A DNA stretch of 64,000 nt from Acidobacteriaceae bacterium (GTDB lineage: Bacteria > Acidobacteriota > Terriglobia > Terriglobales > Acidobacteriaceae), in assembly GCA_903642265.1 (NCBI GenBank), contig CAHJWN010000010.1, forward strand, positions 1 through 64,000, read 5' to 3'. The notes under the pieces are model-generated. The model saw only the letters and a list, made by a program, of their open reading frames with translations, had not been told where the DNA came from and ran no database searches. This document shows, piece after piece, positions 1 to 8,704 of the stretch; position 1 is the stretch's first letter; each line of letters starts with the position of its first letter. The translations under genes and the position numbers were made by a program.

Positions 1-72
1 CATGCAGAGATTCTAGCCGGGTTGGTTCGTCATTGTGGTCAAGGATTCACTCCAATGGGCAAAGATGCAAGA

Positions 73-103
73 AGCGGAGATCCTGGCTGCACTCAGAATG
101 ACG
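73..103. repeat. Degenerate intergenic repeat-like segment
   Basis: The stretch resembles a family of intergenic sequences of the form 'GGATTCTTCGCTGCGCTCAGAATGAC' type that I associate with acidobacterial genomes, here in degraded form upstream of the first gene. I see no gene in positions 1-181. The call rests on memory of the family and one degenerate copy, so it is weak. Confidence 0.2.
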
Positions 104-181
104 GCTTCACAAGATTTGCTCTATGGCAGCTGCGCTATGAAGGGCTGCAGACCCGATGTAGAGTCAGGTGACAGGAGTTTT

Positions 182-1219
182 ATGGGTCTGCGTTTCAAGG
201 TAGTTGTCGAGGCGATGTTAGCGGCCGTGCTTGTGCTCGCGCCGGGGGCGTTTAGTCTGGCGCAGGCAGGGCATGCGCATGCGGCGAAGCTGCCGCGGCG
301 AATCCATCTGATTCTGAAGGATGGCAGCTATCAGGTGGTTCTAAGCTACGAGGTGGTGGGAAAGATCGTGCGGTATGTGAGTGCGGAGCGGTCGGGAGAA
401 AAGGAAGAGGTTCCAGTCGAGCTGGTGGACCTTGATGCGACCCACAATTGGGAGAAGAACCCTACGCAGGTGACGGAGGATGAAGAGGGCAGGGCTCCGG
501 CAATCGACCCGGAGTTGCTGAAAGAAGAAGAGGAGCGGACGGCACTGAGTCCAGCGGTTGAGCCTGATCTCAGGCTGCCGTTTGAGGACAGTGTGGTGGC
601 GCTCGATGAATTCCATGGTGGGCCGGAGCTGGTTCCGCTGGTGCAGACGGATGGCGACCTGAACCATACGACCTCGCACAGCGTGGTGAAGAAGATCGTG
701 AACCCGAGGGCGGCGGCGCACGAGGTGATCGTGCTGAAGGGCGTGAAGAGCTACGTGCAGCTACATGTAAATACGCCGGTGTTTTTTGTGAGGGTGGGCG
801 AGGCGGCGTCAATGGGGAGCGCTCCGCTGGTGGTGGATACGCATGGGGCATCGAGCGCGAACAAGGATGTTGCTGACACGGCTGCTGACAGCAGGTACGT
901 GGTGGTGCGAACGGATGTGCGCGTGGATGCACGGGTGATCCGAAGCTTTCAGATCGCGGGGCTGGGTGAAGGCAGAACGATCGACGATGTGGTTGAGATG
1001 AAGCAGGAGACGCTTCGCGGAGGACACTGGCTGAAGCTGACTCCAGAGCGGCTGTTGGATTTTGGGGAGTATGCGGTGATGGAAGTGGTCTCAGACAAGG
1101 AGATCAACACGGCTGTATGGGACTTCGGGGTGCATCCGGCTGCTCCGGAGAACAGGGATGTGCTGAAGCCGGAGCCGAAGAAGCGGCTGGATCTCGAGCG
1201 CCGGAAGCGGGTTGAGTAA
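182..1219 (+). CDS. Secreted protein of unknown function
   Basis: A 345-residue protein with a clear N-terminal signal peptide: basic MGLRFK, then a hydrophobic run ending near the AQAG site. The rest is a soluble, acidic/basic mixed chain with no motif I recognise. A central acidic segment (about residues 85-125) is rich in Glu and Asp, and the C-terminus is strongly basic (EPKKRLDLERRKR). An upstream ATG at 35 is in frame, but the ATG at 182 is preferred because AGGAG lies about 6 bases before it and the signal peptide begins exactly there. It stands alone, convergent with the diguanylate cyclase gene. The function is unknown. Confidence 0.7.
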   Translation: MGLRFKVVVEAMLAAVLVLAPGAFSLAQAGHAHAAKLPRRIHLILKDGSYQVVLSYEVVGKIVRYVSAERSGEKEEVPVELVDLDATHNWEKNPTQVTEDEEGRAPAIDPELLKEEEERTALSPAVEPDLRLPFEDSVVALDEFHGGPELVPLVQTDGDLNHTTSHSVVKKIVNPRAAAHEVIVLKGVKSYVQLHVNTPVFFVRVGEAASMGSAPLVVDTHGASSANKDVADTAADSRYVVVRTDVRVDARVIRSFQIAGLGEGRTIDDVVEMKQETLRGGHWLKLTPERLLDFGEYAVMEVVSDKEINTAVWDFGVHPAAPENRDVLKPEPKKRLDLERRKRVE

Positions 1220-1600
1220 GGGCGCTTTCGCGGAGGATCGGGGTAGAGAGGTTCAGGCGCAAAAACTTCGCGGGTGCTTCGCTGCGCTCGTAACAATGGC
1301 ACGTATTGGGTGGAATGGTTGCACCCCTGGGGGACAGCGTTCGTGCTCTGCACGAAAGGCCATCTTAGGCACGATGAAGCTGCGCCGAAGATGGAGCACC
1401 CGCGTATTGGTGCTCGGCAAATTGGGAGACGTCGCGCGTGGTCTTGGCTGCGAGAGGATGATGGAGCCAGCGAAGCCAGGATGAAAGGACTTCTCGGTTG
1501 GGTCAGAATGAGCGGCTGATGCTAGGTTTTCGAGTCGTCCATCGGCTAGGATGACTTCAAAAAATCAACGTGGCATTTACGAGCGACCGCGTGGATTGGA
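1220..1600. other. 381-base convergent intergenic region with hairpins
   Basis: This region lies between two convergent genes. Short reading frames cross it but have no ribosome site and no family resemblance. It holds two perfect 7-bp hairpins, TTCGTGC/GCACGAA at 1340-1356 and GAGCACC/GGTGCTC at 1394-1415. Near 1270-1295 there is a segment resembling degenerate acidobacterial intergenic repeats. The hairpins could end transcription from either side, but neither is followed by a T-run. Confidence 0.45.
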
Positions 1601-2722
1601 CTAGCCTGTCTTGGGGCGATTCATCATCAACGGGGTCGGCATCGGCGGGTTCATGATGAGGCCTCGTCCAGCAACGGCGACATTGTCGCGGGAGGAATTC
1701 TTTACCTCGTACATCATCTTGTCTGCGGAGCGGAGAATGGCCGGTACGGAGTTGCCGTCTTCAGGATAGGTAGCAAGGCCGAAGCTGCCGGTGCAGTACA
1801 GCGAGAGTCCTCGGCTTTCGAGGAACCGGGCGTTGCGGAGACGCTTGCAGACTTCGATTGTGGCAGCCATGGCTGCGTCCTTGCCGACGCCGGGGAGCAG
1901 TGCAACAAATTCGTCGCCGCCGTACCGATAAGCGGAGTTCTCAGGACCAATGCAGCGTTTCAGCAGATCGCCGATCTCTGCAAGCAGGGCGCTGCCGATA
2001 AGGTGACCATGAGTATCGTTCACACTTTTGAAGCGGTCAAGATCCACGAATAGAAGACTAAACTGGCTCCGAGCACCATGGCCGGCAAGCTTCACCTGCT
2101 CTTCGAGCGAGACATAGAGATGGCGGGCGTTGTACAGGCCGGTGCAGTCGTCGGTGATGGTGAGTTCCTGGATGAGGTTCATCGAACGCGCATTCTGGAT
2201 AGCGATGGCGGCATAATCGCACAGAATGCGTAAGAACGAGATGGAAAACTCGCTCATTAAATCGAGCTTGCTGTTGAGCAGTTGAATGACGCCGAGGGTG
2301 CGATTGTTGGCACGTACCGGAAGACAGGCAATTGACTGAATATTGAGCTCGGGATGATTGCGCGAGAAATTTAGCCAGTGGGGATCGAGAGCGACATCCG
2401 GCACGACGAGGGTATTGCCTGTAGCTGCAACCCATCCCGCTACGCCTTCGCCGAGCGGAACACGCAGACCTTTGAGAGTCTGCTCGTTTTCACCGACTGC
2501 TATGGCATAGTAAAGCTCATTTGTGGCTTCATCGACCATCATGAGAGACCAGCGCTCGGGACCAAAGAACGAAGCCATCTTGTTCATGATGGTGTGGAGG
2601 ATCTCGTCCAGCTCGAGCGAAGAAGTGAGTGCGCGCGCAACATCATGAAAGACCCGCAGATGATCCATCTGGGAGCTATCTATCGCTTCGAAGTTACGCT
2701 TACCGCCTAGAAAGCCTCTCAC
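1601..2722 (-). CDS. GAF-GGDEF diguanylate cyclase
   Basis: A cytoplasmic two-domain protein that should make cyclic di-GMP from two GTP. A GAF sensor domain (about residues 25-180) is followed by a GGDEF catalytic domain with an intact YGGDEF signature near residue 268 and the VDLDRFKSVND metal/substrate motif. The usual RxxD inhibitory I-site, nine residues before GGDEF, reads GPEN here, so product inhibition at that site is probably lost. There is no EAL domain. I chose the GTG start at 2722 because TTGGAG sits 5 bases upstream; a TTG ten codons further out is possible. No neighbour explains its signal. It could control the exopolysaccharide locus 12 kb away, but that is inference. Confidence 0.9.
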   Translation of the reverse strand: MRGFLGGKRNFEAIDSSQMDHLRVFHDVARALTSSLELDEILHTIMNKMASFFGPERWSLMMVDEATNELYYAIAVGENEQTLKGLRVPLGEGVAGWVAATGNTLVVPDVALDPHWLNFSRNHPELNIQSIACLPVRANNRTLGVIQLLNSKLDLMSEFSISFLRILCDYAAIAIQNARSMNLIQELTITDDCTGLYNARHLYVSLEEQVKLAGHGARSQFSLLFVDLDRFKSVNDTHGHLIGSALLAEIGDLLKRCIGPENSAYRYGGDEFVALLPGVGKDAAMAATIEVCKRLRNARFLESRGLSLYCTGSFGLATYPEDGNSVPAILRSADKMMYEVKNSSRDNVAVAGRGLIMNPPMPTPLMMNRPKTG

Positions 2723-2825
2723 GTATGCTCCAATCTTAAACCGAATGAGCAATTTGTTCGAATGCGTAACGCGCTAAATGGCACCAAAGATGTACGAGGG
2801 CAATTCTCTCAGTGTCGCGTTGCGA

Positions 2826-3920
2826 CTACCCACCAATGTGTACCATGCTTCGCGAAGGCTTCTGGAAACCCGTCTCTCCGATGTGGTGGCGAGCTTCCTT
2901 GTACGAGATTACGTGACGGATGTACGCTGCGAGCTCCTCATCGGATTGGCCCTGGAGTAATTTTCCGTGAAGATTGTAATCAGTTTGCGAGAAGAGGCAG
3001 GTGCGTATCTTACCGTCGGAGGTAAGCCTCACACGGCTACAATGACCGCAGAAGGGTCGTGAGACTGGAGCGATGATGCCAATTTCGCCTACTCCGTCGT
3101 CGAAGGTGAAGCGGCGGGCAGTCTCGCTGGCCGCATTGGGTGCAAGGTCGATCAAGGGCCGGTAGGCATTAAGACGGCCGACTATCTCATCCATTGGCAC
3201 AACAGTTTCAGGAGCCCAGGTGCGGGATCCGGGCGCGGACGATGGTTCTTCGAGCGGCATCCATTCGATGAAACGCACTATGACGTTTTCACGTCTTGAG
3301 AAATCGGCAAAGCGCTCGATCTGATCGTCGTTAAAGCCACGGAGTAAAACACAATTGACTTTTACGGGGCCAAGACCGGCGTCGCGAGCCGCACGGATTC
3401 CGGCCAGGACCTTGTCGAAGCTACGCGGCACGCGGGTAATGCGCGAGAAGGTGTCTGAGTCGACGGCGTCCATGCTGACGGTGACCCGGTTCAGACCCGC
3501 AGCCTTGAGCGGAGCCGCGAGCTTTTCGAGAAGATGGCCGTTGGTAGTCAAGGCAATGTCAAGCGAGCGCTCAGAATAGGCCGGACGACTAGAGGCGAGT
3601 TCAGCGACCATGTCTACGAGACCAGTGCGAAGGAGCGGCTCCCCGCCGGTCAAGCGAATCTTTTCGATTCCGAGCGAGACAAAGATGCGGATCATGCGAA
3701 GGTAGTGCTCGATAGGTAACTCGGAGAAGCTAATGGCTTCCTCGCCGGTACGGCAGTAAACGCATTTGTAGTTGCAACGATCGGTTACAGAGATGCGAAG
3801 GTCAGTGATTGCACGACCGTGACTGTCGCGAAGACGACCTTCTTCGTTCACGGCGGCGTAATTACCGGAGAAGAACGGCATTGGTGGAGCAATCGAGATA
3901 AGGGGGGCACTCGCCATCAT
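2826..3920 (-). CDS. moaA: GTP 3',8-cyclase MoaA (molybdenum cofactor synthesis)
   Basis: A radical SAM enzyme converting GTP to 3',8-cyclo-7,8-dihydro-GTP, the first step of molybdopterin synthesis. The N-terminal SAM cluster motif CNYKCVYC (Cys49, 53, 56) is present. The LTGGEPL motif is near residue 91. The C-terminal cluster cysteines are C292, C295 and C309 in the CGHC...RTCLF segment. The C-terminus keeps the conserved Gly-Gly (HIGG), needed for activity in the family. At 364 residues it is slightly longer than usual because of an N-terminal extension of about 20 residues. No other molybdenum cofactor gene is in the window. It lies downstream of etfBA on the same strand but is separated by a hairpin and about 155 bases. 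Confidence 0.96.
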   Translation of the reverse strand: MMASAPLISIAPPMPFFSGNYAAVNEEGRLRDSHGRAITDLRISVTDRCNYKCVYCRTGEEAISFSELPIEHYLRMIRIFVSLGIEKIRLTGGEPLLRTGLVDMVAELASSRPAYSERSLDIALTTNGHLLEKLAAPLKAAGLNRVTVSMDAVDSDTFSRITRVPRSFDKVLAGIRAARDAGLGPVKVNCVLLRGFNDDQIERFADFSRRENVIVRFIEWMPLEEPSSAPGSRTWAPETVVPMDEIVGRLNAYRPLIDLAPNAASETARRFTFDDGVGEIGIIAPVSRPFCGHCSRVRLTSDGKIRTCLFSQTDYNLHGKLLQGQSDEELAAYIRHVISYKEARHHIGETGFQKPSRSMVHIGG

Positions 3921-4017
3921 TTGGTTAGATGCCCTTCACGGATGATGGATACAGCCGTGGGTCTCTGGATTGATCTTGCCTCAAAACTAAGTGGAATGTA
4001 TCGGCGGTGGAGTGAGG

Positions 4018-4051
4018 ATAACCTATGTCTTGGAAATTAGACATAGGTTAT
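4018..4051. terminator. 13-bp perfect hairpin between etfA and moaA
   Basis: ATAACCTATGTCT and its exact complement flank an 8-base loop (TGGAAATT). It sits 25 bases beyond the etfA stop on the minus strand and upstream of moaA. The stem is unusually AT-rich and neither strand has a T-run after it, so it may be a Rho-associated terminator, an mRNA-stabilising end, or a protein-binding palindrome. Confidence 0.5.
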
Positions 4052-4075
4052 TGAAGACTACGCGTGCTAAGTACG

Positions 4076-5065
4076 TTACGCTTTGGCGGCCAGTATGGCT
4101 TTCGTGAGGGCCGGAACGATTTCGAAAAGGTCCCCGACGATGCCGATGTCCGCCACTTCGAAGATGGGGGCATTTTCATCCTTGTTAATGGCGATGATGG
4201 ATCTTGAGCCTTTCATGCCAACAAGATGCTGAATCGCTCCGGAGATGCCAACGGCGAGGTAAAGCTTGGGGGTGACGGTCTGGCCAGAGCTGCCGACCTG
4301 GCGCTCCATGGGAAGCCAGCCGTTGTCACAGATGGGGCGTGAGGCGGCGAGTTCCGCACCGAGAGCGGTTGCAAGCTCTTCGATAATCGGAATGTTGTCC
4401 TGATCGCCGATGCCGCGACCAACGGAGACGATGATTGGCGCGGCGGTGAGGTCGACTGTGCTGGCGGACTCGCGGAAACGTTCGCCGGGCTGGTTGCGAA
4501 TCTGAGAGGCTTCAAGGTTAGGCGTAATGGTTGCCATGGAGGCAGTTCCGGTGGTGAGAGCGTCCCCGCGGAAGGTTCCGGCCTGGATGGAGATAAAAGT
4601 GGGCGCGTGGGCGCACTGCTTGTAGTCAGCGTTGAGCTTGCCCTGGAGCAGCTGCCGGACGAAGACGGGAGTTCCGGAATCCTGTGCGTGGATGGCGACG
4701 ACATCCGAGATGAGGACGCGACGAAAGCGGGTGGCGAGAGCCGGTGCAAAATCGCGGACCTGGTAGGTGTGGGGGAAGACGACGTACTGCGGAGCGATCT
4801 GCTTGACGAGCTGTTCGAGTGCGATGACGTAGGCGTCGGAGGTGTAGTCGGCGAGCAGCGCGTGATCGAGAAGGAAGACCTTTTCGAGCTGCTTGCTGGT
4901 AATGTCGGCTGCGAGCGGCACAATGGCGCTGCCTATTCCGACGATTGCTGCGGAGCAGGTGGTACCAGCCATGGCGGCCAGCTGCTGGCCGGCGGCGAGA
5001 GCTTCGAAGCTCATCCGGTTCCAGATGCCGGCGCGTTGTTCAAGGACAACAAGTACTCCGCTCAT
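4076..5065 (-). CDS. etfA: Electron transfer flavoprotein alpha subunit
   Basis: This subunit pairs with EtfB to carry electrons from acyl-CoA dehydrogenases to the membrane oxidoreductase encoded upstream. The 329-residue length is typical. The C-terminal FAD domain (about residues 205-325) shows GRGIGDQDN, the RQVGSSGQTV stretch, GISGAIQH and the AINKDENAPIF strand that holds FAD. The ATG overlaps the etfB stop by 4 bases (ATGA), so the subunits are translationally coupled. The order is Fe-S oxidoreductase, etfB, etfA. Confidence 0.96.
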   Translation of the reverse strand: MSGVLVVLEQRAGIWNRMSFEALAAGQQLAAMAGTTCSAAIVGIGSAIVPLAADITSKQLEKVFLLDHALLADYTSDAYVIALEQLVKQIAPQYVVFPHTYQVRDFAPALATRFRRVLISDVVAIHAQDSGTPVFVRQLLQGKLNADYKQCAHAPTFISIQAGTFRGDALTTGTASMATITPNLEASQIRNQPGERFRESASTVDLTAAPIIVSVGRGIGDQDNIPIIEELATALGAELAASRPICDNGWLPMERQVGSSGQTVTPKLYLAVGISGAIQHLVGMKGSRSIIAINKDENAPIFEVADIGIVGDLFEIVPALTKAILAAKA

Positions 5066-5823
5066 ATCACCCTCACTTCGAATTTCAGTTTTTCAACGAG
5101 CTGCGCGGCGATCTGCTCGGGTGTGCCGATGAGCATGGTGGTCTGCTTCTGCTTTTCGGGAAGGTAGACGCGGGTGAGTTCAAGGGCAGTTTCTGAAGCG
5201 GGGCCGGCGGCGACGGTGTTCGTCTCTTTAGACTTGGCTTTCTTGATGCCCATGAGTGTGGCGTAGCGGAGCTTGTTGCCGCCGGATTGAATGGTGAGCA
5301 GAGCGGGAAGGGGAATGTCGACATGCTGGAACCAGCCGTCCTCTAGCTCGCGCTTAACGCGAATACCGCCACTGGCTTTTTCGACCTGCATGATGATGGT
5401 AGCGTGCGGGATGCCAAGAAGTTCGGCGAGCACAACGCCGGTCTGGCCGAGGCCGAGATCATCAGACTGGAGGCCGGTAAGGATGAGGTCAGGGGCCTCG
5501 GATTTGATGGCGGAGGCGAGGAGCTCGGCGATGCTGAGCGTGTCGCGGTGGGCGAGGTCATCGGCTTCGATATGGATGGCGCGGTCGGCGCCCTTGGCAA
5601 GGGCCTCGCGGAGAGTGCTGGCGACGCGTTCGGGTCCGGCGCAGAGGACGATTACTTCTCCGCCGTTCTTTTCTTTCAGCTGGAGCGCCTCTTCGAGAGC
5701 GTAGGCATCAGGCTCGTTGATGGTGTAGTTGAGGTCGTCCTCGTCGATCCATCTGCTGTCCGGCGCGATATGAATCTGCGCGTCGCGTTCGGGAACCTGC
5801 TTGATCGCTACGATGATCTTCAT
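5062..5823 (-). CDS. etfB: Electron transfer flavoprotein beta subunit
   Basis: A 253-residue EtfB homologue that begins MKIIVAIKQVPERD, typical of the family. It carries the NEPDAYALEEAL motif and the nucleotide-binding segment DLAHRDTLSIAELL...LILTGLQSDD. The frame extends upstream to 5862, but the ATG at 5823 matches the family N-terminus and has GGGAG about 12 bases upstream. It ends in a 4-base overlap with etfA. Together with the upstream membrane protein it forms a fatty-acid/branched-acid oxidation electron route. Confidence 0.96.
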   Translation of the reverse strand: MKIIVAIKQVPERDAQIHIAPDSRWIDEDDLNYTINEPDAYALEEALQLKEKNGGEVIVLCAGPERVASTLREALAKGADRAIHIEADDLAHRDTLSIAELLASAIKSEAPDLILTGLQSDDLGLGQTGVVLAELLGIPHATIIMQVEKASGGIRVKRELEDGWFQHVDIPLPALLTIQSGGNKLRYATLMGIKKAKSKETNTVAAGPASETALELTRVYLPEKQKQTTMLIGTPEQIAAQLVEKLKFEVRVI

Positions 5824-5932
5824 GCTGTGTAGAACTCCCATGAGCGGCAAATGAATGCTCATTCAGTGGGAGAGTTTAGCCTAATGAAGGGTGGTTTGGC
5901 GAGACCTTATCCGGCCTCTGTTGAAAGCCTCG

Positions 5933-7996
5933 TCAAGAGCGTGTCACTGTATTGCTGTTGTGCGTGCCGGTCTTCGGCAGGGCACGCGCGGTGAGTTGGG
6001 CTATGTCATAGAGCTGCGGTGGGGTGTCGGTTACGGCCGAGAGCGCATCGCGAAACATGGTGTTGCAGAAGGGACAGGCGGTGCCAACGGTGGAAGCTCC
6101 AGTGTCGGCGAGTTCTTTTGCACGGACGTGACTGACGCGGTCGCCGGACTCTTCGCCGAGGAAGGCAAGTCCCCCGCCTGCTCCACAGCAGAAGCTGCGT
6201 TCGTGGCTGCGAGGAGCTTCAACGAGCGGGCCGGCGAGCGCTACGAGCTCGCGGGGCTGCTCGTAGACGTCGCGGTAACGGCCGAGATAACAGGGGTCGT
6301 GGTAGACGATGTCACCCCCGTCTGATTGCCTGGGTAGGCGGTCTTTGTGGCGGGCCATGAACTCCGAGTGGTGTTCGATTTCAGGAGCGATGCCGTACTC
6401 GCGCCAATCATTTGAGATGGTGCGGACACAGTGCGGGCAGATGGCGACGATCTTCTGGACCTTTGCGGTGGCGAGGGCCTTGAGGCCGTTTTCAGCAAGA
6501 GTCTGGAAGACAAGGTCGTTGCCGAGACGGCGAGCGGGGTCGCCGGTACACTTCTCTTTCTTGAGAACGCCAAAGGTGGTGCCGAGATAGTCCATAACGC
6601 GGGCAAAGTCGGCGATGATTTCGCGGCCTTTCGGATCGTAGCCGCCCATGCACCCGAGCCAGAGGCAGTACTCCTGGGTGCCATCGAAGATGGGGAAGCC
6701 TTGTTTGGCGATGAATTTATCCCGTTCGGTTACGCTGAGGCCGAGGGCGTTGCCGTTCTTTTCAAGGGCCAGGAAGAGCTTGGTGCCGTAGGTGTCTTCC
6801 CAGGCTCCGGTGTTGGTTGCCCCGCGGCGCAGGCCAACGATTATCGGAAGATGCTGGATGCCTACCGGGCATTGGAACTCGCAGGCGCCGCAGGTGGTGC
6901 ATTGAAAGGCCGCTTCCATCGAGAGGTAATTGGCCGGTGGGTTGTCAGGCGATTCTGCAGGACTCTCGACGAGCAAAGGCGAATCGGAGTTGGCGCCGAA
7001 GGTATTGAGATAGGTGCGGGTGCCGAGGATGATTTCCTTGGGGTTTAAAACCTTGCCGGTTGTAGCAGCGGGGCAATGTTCTGTACAGCGGCCGCACTCA
7101 ACGCAACTGTAGGCCTGGAGCGCGACGAGTTGCGTGACGTCTTTGCCGGTCACCAGACCGAAGTCTTCGTCGCCCTCAGCAGTGGACAGCGGCGGAATCT
7201 TCGAAAAGCCGTCGCGTTTCAGGAAGACGGTAAGTGGGCTGAGAATGAGGTGCAGGTGCTTGGTATGCGGAATCAGGGGAAGGAAGATAAGCAGGGCAAG
7301 GGTGTGCGTCCACCAGAGCGCCTTCACTGTAACGCTGCCATCCGGCGCGAAGAAGGCGGCGAGGTAAGTGACCATCAGCAGGAAGATGAGGAAGGAGATG
7401 AAGCCCGATTCGTAGGAGACTTTCTTGCCAAGCCAGACGGGACGGACAAGGAATCTCCGCACAAAAAGTCCGGCGATGGAGATGGCGACGAGCAGCGCCC
7501 AAAGTCCAGCGAAGATGAAGTAGAAGCGGCCAATAAGGCTTGCGGGTGGCAGAAAGCCAAGCGTTAGGCCGACGGCAAAGTGGTTGAGGCTGACCAGGGC
7601 GAAAGCGAGGAAGCCCCAGAAGACAAAAGCGTGGGCGATCCCCGGGGCGGGACGCTGCCCGACGACCTTGGCCTGGCAAAGGACCTCCCAGAAGAAGTCC
7701 CATACGCGGCGGCCGAGGGGATGGATGGAGAAGTCGGCGTCTTTTTTGGAGCGAAGGATGGTGCGGAGGATGGGGCCGAAGCGATAGAAGAAGAGTCCGC
7801 TCGAGGCAAGTATGCAAATGGCCAAAAGAACGGTCTCAAGCGCTGAAAAGCGTGTGGGCTCGGCGAATTTGCCGGGGAGAAAGGCCGCGAAGGGTATACG
7901 CCAACCTCCTGCTGGGATCCCAAGTAACTTGACAGGAGCATTTCGAAGCGGGGTGACACTTGACGTTACGACGTGTACGGCGGAGATCCAGATCAT
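5933..7996 (-). CDS. Membrane Fe-S oxidoreductase, ETF:menaquinone oxidoreductase type (EMO-like)
   Basis: A 687-residue protein. It has a membrane-embedded heme-b-type (NarI-like) domain of about five to six helices (residues 50-255) with several histidines. A ferredoxin-like domain follows with two [4Fe-4S] motifs, CVECGRCTEHC (298-308) and CTTCGACEFQC (366-376). Two CCG domains of the HdrD/GlpC kind follow; the first reads CLWLGC...KEKCTGD and the second ends in FCCGAGGG. Known relatives beside etfBA have been described as ETF:(methyl)menaquinone oxidoreductases in Geobacter and syntrophs. The position immediately upstream of etfBA, 110 bases away, supports that role: oxidise ETF and reduce menaquinone. 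In the first CCG domain the canonical Cys-Cys-Gly is replaced by KCTG, so that cluster may be altered. GGAGG about 11 bases before the ATG at 7996 supports the start. Confidence 0.85.
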   Translation of the reverse strand: MIWISAVHVVTSSVTPLRNAPVKLLGIPAGGWRIPFAAFLPGKFAEPTRFSALETVLLAICILASSGLFFYRFGPILRTILRSKKDADFSIHPLGRRVWDFFWEVLCQAKVVGQRPAPGIAHAFVFWGFLAFALVSLNHFAVGLTLGFLPPASLIGRFYFIFAGLWALLVAISIAGLFVRRFLVRPVWLGKKVSYESGFISFLIFLLMVTYLAAFFAPDGSVTVKALWWTHTLALLIFLPLIPHTKHLHLILSPLTVFLKRDGFSKIPPLSTAEGDEDFGLVTGKDVTQLVALQAYSCVECGRCTEHCPAATTGKVLNPKEIILGTRTYLNTFGANSDSPLLVESPAESPDNPPANYLSMEAAFQCTTCGACEFQCPVGIQHLPIIVGLRRGATNTGAWEDTYGTKLFLALEKNGNALGLSVTERDKFIAKQGFPIFDGTQEYCLWLGCMGGYDPKGREIIADFARVMDYLGTTFGVLKKEKCTGDPARRLGNDLVFQTLAENGLKALATAKVQKIVAICPHCVRTISNDWREYGIAPEIEHHSEFMARHKDRLPRQSDGGDIVYHDPCYLGRYRDVYEQPRELVALAGPLVEAPRSHERSFCCGAGGGLAFLGEESGDRVSHVRAKELADTGASTVGTACPFCNTMFRDALSAVTDTPPQLYDIAQLTARALPKTGTHNSNTVTRS

Positions 7997-8232
7997 CCGA
8001 AGCCATCCCTCCGAGCGACACCTAGGGGGCGGCGCTGGTATGGCAACGACTCTAGCAGGAGGGGTGGATGTTGGTCAGTAGTTGCGCTAATTCGCTTCTA
8101 TGGACGGGTCGCGAGATCGAGCCGAATTCAATGACCCTTCGCTTCGCCTCAAACGAGACCCTGGAACAATGTGCCTGACAATCGACAGCGGCAACCATGA
8201 GCCTACTAATGTGATGATTTAGAAGGATGTGC

Positions 8233-8517
8233 CTAGTAGCTGATGAACTCGGTGCTGCCGCGACGCAGGACAAGGCCCCGTAGACCGAAGAAGGCAGCCA
8301 GCAGCAGCGTGATCGCGTTCCAGTATGCGACGGGATGCATCCAGCCTGGAGAGTAGGTGAGGTCCTGACCTGTCCACAACGAAAGCAGCGTAGAGACAAC
8401 GACGCACTGCAGGCAGAGTATCAGGAAAAGCTGACCGCGGCGTCGCCGCTTGTCCAGCAACTCTACTTCGTCCGGTGTGAGGTTCCGTTCGGCGGGGCTG
8501 AGCAGCATGTTGGCCAT
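8233..8517 (-). CDS. Small two-helix membrane protein, unknown function
   Basis: A 94-residue protein with a charged N-terminus (LTPDEVELLDKRRRRG), then two predicted membrane helices (about residues 25-45 and 58-78) and a short polar tail. I do not recognise the family. The ATG at 8517 is preferred because CAGGAGAG lies upstream; a GTG 12 codons earlier lacks a ribosome site. The 236 bases between it and the Fe-S oxidoreductase gene contain nothing I can name. Confidence 0.6.
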   Translation of the reverse strand: MANMLLSPAERNLTPDEVELLDKRRRRGQLFLILCLQCVVVSTLLSLWTGQDLTYSPGWMHPVAYWNAITLLLAAFFGLRGLVLRRGSTEFISY

Positions 8518-8626
8518 CGGTCTTGGTCTCTCCTGCGTGTGGTCGGTACTCACTTATTAAATCACAGGTTAGCGTGAGGGTCGATGATTGGGCGCATCGT
8601 GCGTCGATTTGGGAGTGTTGATCAAA

Positions 8627-8654
8627 CCCCACATCTTTAACTCAAGATGTGGGG
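8627..8654. repeat. Dispersed hairpin repeat, copy A
   Basis: CCCCACATCTT and its exact complement flank a 6-base loop, giving an 11-bp stem followed by CAGCC. The same core, CCCACATCT...AGATGTGGGG followed by C-A-C/G-C-C, occurs again at 13569-13595. It lies between two minus-strand small genes. It resembles an REP-like hairpin I associate with acidobacterial genomes. No T-run follows, so intrinsic termination is not evident. Confidence 0.65.
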
Positions 8655-8704
8655 CAGCCGAATAAGCAAATTCATTCTGGGAAAGACAAATAGGTTCGAG
8701 GGGT

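Noticed and set aside
1212-1519. Two overlapping plus-strand frames of 90 and 81 residues
   Set aside because: No ribosome sites, high Arg/Trp content typical of non-coding GC-rich DNA, and hairpins across the region.
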